The translations under genes and the position numbers were made by a program. A model generated the notes under the pieces. The model was not told where the DNA came from, did no database searches, and saw only the letters and a program-made list of their open reading frames with translations. From Bacteroidetes/Chlorobi group bacterium ChocPot_Mid (GTDB taxonomy: Bacteria > Bacteroidota > Ignavibacteria > Kapaibacteriales > UBA2268), in the NCBI GenBank assembly GCA_003731675.1, contig RCNQ01000288.1, forward strand, positions 1 through 7,784: DNA of 7,784 nt, in the 5' to 3' direction. This document shows positions 6,339 to 7,784 of the stretch, piece by piece. Each line of letters begins with the position of its first letter. Positions within the stretch are counted from its first letter, which is position 1.

Positions 6339-7144
6339 TGATGAAAAAGCTGATGGATAAAATATTGAAATTTGTGATTTACAGGTTACCGGTCATAGCT
6401 TTTTTTCTTAGAAGAGTAAGGGATAAGATTAATAATAGTAGAAAACCGACTCAAACAGAGTTTGGATTTTTGTTAAAAGGTAACAAGATGATGGAAGCAG
6501 GAAATTTTGAGGTTGAAGAGACGAGGTTAATTAGAAAATTGATTTGTAAAATTGATGTATTTATCAACATCGGAGCGAACATTGGATATTATTGTTGTTT
6601 TGCCTTGCATTCAGAGAAAAAAACAATTGCGTTTGAGCCTTTACCTGAGAATTTAAAGTTTTTGTATCAGAATATTGAATTCAATAGATGGGGAAGCAGG
6701 ATTGAGATTCATCCGGTTGCACTTTCAGAGAGAATAGGGATAACAAAGTTATATGGAATGGGGACAGGTGCTTCCTTAATTGAGGGTTGGGCAGGAAATT
6801 CAAAATATTATTATCACAATGTGCCAGTTAATACATTGGATAATATTATTTCGAATAGATTTTTAGAAGACAATATTTTGATTATGATTGATGTAGAAGG
6901 AGCAGAATATGGAGTGCTTAAAGGTGCAATCAATTTGATTAAACGGGAAAAAAGACCGATATGGTTTATCGAAATATCAATAGCAGAACATCAACCTGTC
7001 GGAAGGAAAATTAATTCGGATTTACTTGATACTTTTGAGTTATTCTGGAATTCAGGTTATCGTTCTGTTGTGGCAGACAGCTCACTTCGGGAAATAAATT
7101 ATAGTGATATAAAAAAGATTGTTGATAATCAAGAAGATACTTAG
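6338..7144 (+). CDS. FkbM-family SAM-dependent methyltransferase (probable sugar O-methyltransferase)
   Basis: This 268-residue protein has a C-terminal FkbM methyltransferase domain (~70-245). SAM motif I is FINIGANIGYY (75-85), the second acidic motif is IAFEPLPEN (97-105), and IDVEGAEYGVLKGA (184-197) is the diagnostic FkbM block, followed by WFIEIS. The N-terminal ~30 residues are basic and hydrophobic (VIYRLPVIAFFLRRV), which may tether it to the membrane. The family is named after the FK506 O-methyltransferase; in polysaccharide clusters its members are thought to methylate sugar hydroxyls. The start overlaps the GT2 stop (TAATG at 6336-6340), so the two are co-translated; an immediately following second ATG at 6341 is an equally possible start. 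Its neighbours on both sides are glycosyltransferases, which supports modification of the same glycan. The exact position methylated is unknown. Confidence 0.88.
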   Translation: MMKKLMDKILKFVIYRLPVIAFFLRRVRDKINNSRKPTQTEFGFLLKGNKMMEAGNFEVEETRLIRKLICKIDVFINIGANIGYYCCFALHSEKKTIAFEPLPENLKFLYQNIEFNRWGSRIEIHPVALSERIGITKLYGMGTGASLIEGWAGNSKYYYHNVPVNTLDNIISNRFLEDNILIMIDVEGAEYGVLKGAINLIKREKRPIWFIEISIAEHQPVGRKINSDLLDTFELFWNSGYRSVVADSSLREINYSDIKKIVDNQEDT

Positions 7145-7150
7145 AGAACA

Positions 7151-7209
7151 CATAACTTTATTTTTTTTGATGAGAAGATTGATTTTAAGAGTTTGATTAA
7201 TTAGTTATG
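7151..7209 (+). promoter_or_regulatory. Inverted repeat that could mask the fucosyltransferase start codon
   Basis: CATAACT (7151-7157) is perfectly complementary to AGTTATG (7203-7209), whose last three bases are the start codon of the next gene. A 45-nt loop lies between them and contains a T8 tract (7161-7168). There is no Shine-Dalgarno before the start. Pairing would hide the ATG in the mRNA, but the stem is only 7 bp with two G/C pairs and a long loop. The 62-bp gap holds no other gene. Confidence 0.3.
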
Positions 7210-7784
7210 ATAGCAGTGAAATTAAAGGGTGGGCTTGGTAATCAGATGTTCCAGTATGCTTTCGGAAGGAGTCTTGCTATTAAAAACAATACAGGATTAT
7301 TCCTCGATTTAAGTTACCTGAAAGACAGAACAAAGAAAGTATTTTTTCAATTCAGAGATTTTGAATTGAATATCTTTAATATTACTTCGGAGGTTGTCGA
7401 AAATTGCGTACAAGATAATCTGACAGTTCAAAAAGAGAGGCATTTTCATTTTGAGCCCGAGGCATTGGATTATCCGGATAATTCGTATTTAGATGGATAT
7501 TGGCAAAGTGAAAAATACTTTAAACTATTTGAAAAAGAGATAAGGAATGATTTTACTTTTAAAAATAAATTGCCAGATGTTGCTCAAGGATTGACAGAAA
7601 AAATATTAGACACAAATTCAATCTGTCTTCATATCCGGCGTGGTTTTACTAATAATATTAAAGATAGAATTTATCATGGATTTGCAGGAATGGATTATTA
7701 CAATCAATCAATTGAATTAATGAAAAGCCGTATTAAAAATCCTGTGTTTTATGTATTTTCGGATAATCAGGAATGGTGTAAAAG
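7207..7784 (+). CDS. Alpha-1,2-fucosyltransferase-like protein, GT11 (3' end cut by window edge)
   Basis: The frame is open from ATG 7207 to the last base, giving 192 residues of a family that is usually about 290 long, so roughly a third is missing. The N-terminus VKLKGGLGNQMFQYAFGRSLA (4-24) is the hallmark opening of GT11 and fixes the start. LDGYWQSEKYF (95-105) and the HIRRG block (142-146), then HGFAGMDYYNQSIELM (157-172) and FYVFSDNQEWCK (181-192), follow in family order. GT11 enzymes transfer fucose from GDP-fucose to a galactose in alpha-1,2 linkage on surface glycans. The block normally reads HxRRGD, but here the residue after G146 is F147: the Asp is missing, as if one codon had been lost. 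Activity is therefore uncertain. It continues the rightward polysaccharide cluster 62 bp after the FkbM gene, without a visible ribosome site. Confidence 0.88.
   Translation, partial: MIAVKLKGGLGNQMFQYAFGRSLAIKNNTGLFLDLSYLKDRTKKVFFQFRDFELNIFNITSEVVENCVQDNLTVQKERHFHFEPEALDYPDNSYLDGYWQSEKYFKLFEKEIRNDFTFKNKLPDVAQGLTEKILDTNSICLHIRRGFTNNIKDRIYHGFAGMDYYNQSIELMKSRIKNPVFYVFSDNQEWCK

Noticed and set aside
1..7784. CRISPR array, toxin-antitoxin pair, insertion sequence, tRNA or phage genes
   Set aside because: I looked for regularly spaced repeats, small paired genes, terminal inverted repeats and cloverleaf-like structures and saw none; nearly all of the window is explained by ordinary coding genes.

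Overview
The window looks like a low-GC (roughly one third G+C by eye) chromosomal segment from the Bacteroidota/Chlorobiota/Ignavibacteriota (FCB) group. The strongest clue is the first gene, which ends in a type-A C-terminal sorting domain of the type IX secretion system (T9SS), a system restricted to that group. Weak or missing Shine-Dalgarno sequences on most genes and candidate TAnnTTTG promoter elements fit the same placement. An Ignavibacteria/Kapabacteria-like lineage is my best guess, but the sequence alone does not settle it.

Layout. Left (1-2446, + strand): the 3' part of a secreted T9SS cargo protein, then a stand-alone family-2 type SAM-dependent O-methyltransferase with its own good ribosome binding site. 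A hairpin-plus-T-tract terminator closes this side at the convergent junction (2473-2500). Middle (2519-5457, - strand): a tight three-gene operon, read right to left, of an NAD-dependent sugar-nucleotide epimerase (GalE-like), a sodium:solute symporter, and a CDP-alcohol phosphatidyltransferase (PgsA-like). The genes are separated by 3 nt and by a 4-nt ATGA overlap. A 104-bp divergent control region (5458-5561) follows. Right (5562-7784, + strand): the start of a surface-polysaccharide cluster with a WfgS-like GT2 glycosyltransferase, a FkbM-family sugar O-methyltransferase overlapping it by 1 nt, and a GT11 alpha-1,2-fucosyltransferase-like gene cut by the window end.

How it fits together. 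The right-hand genes look like an O-antigen or exopolysaccharide module that builds, methylates and fucosylates a glycan. The divergently transcribed epimerase could supply a UDP-hexose for it. The symporter and PgsA-like enzyme are probably transport and phospholipid housekeeping genes that share the epimerase transcript, although the combination is unusual. I found no rRNA, tRNA, CRISPR array, insertion sequence or phage gene.

I see no convincing undescribed system. The most useful leads are a GT11 protein lacking the Asp of its HxRRGD motif, mutually exclusive hairpins at the convergent junction, a 7-bp inverted repeat that could mask the GT11 start codon, and homopolymer tracts inside and next to surface-related genes.
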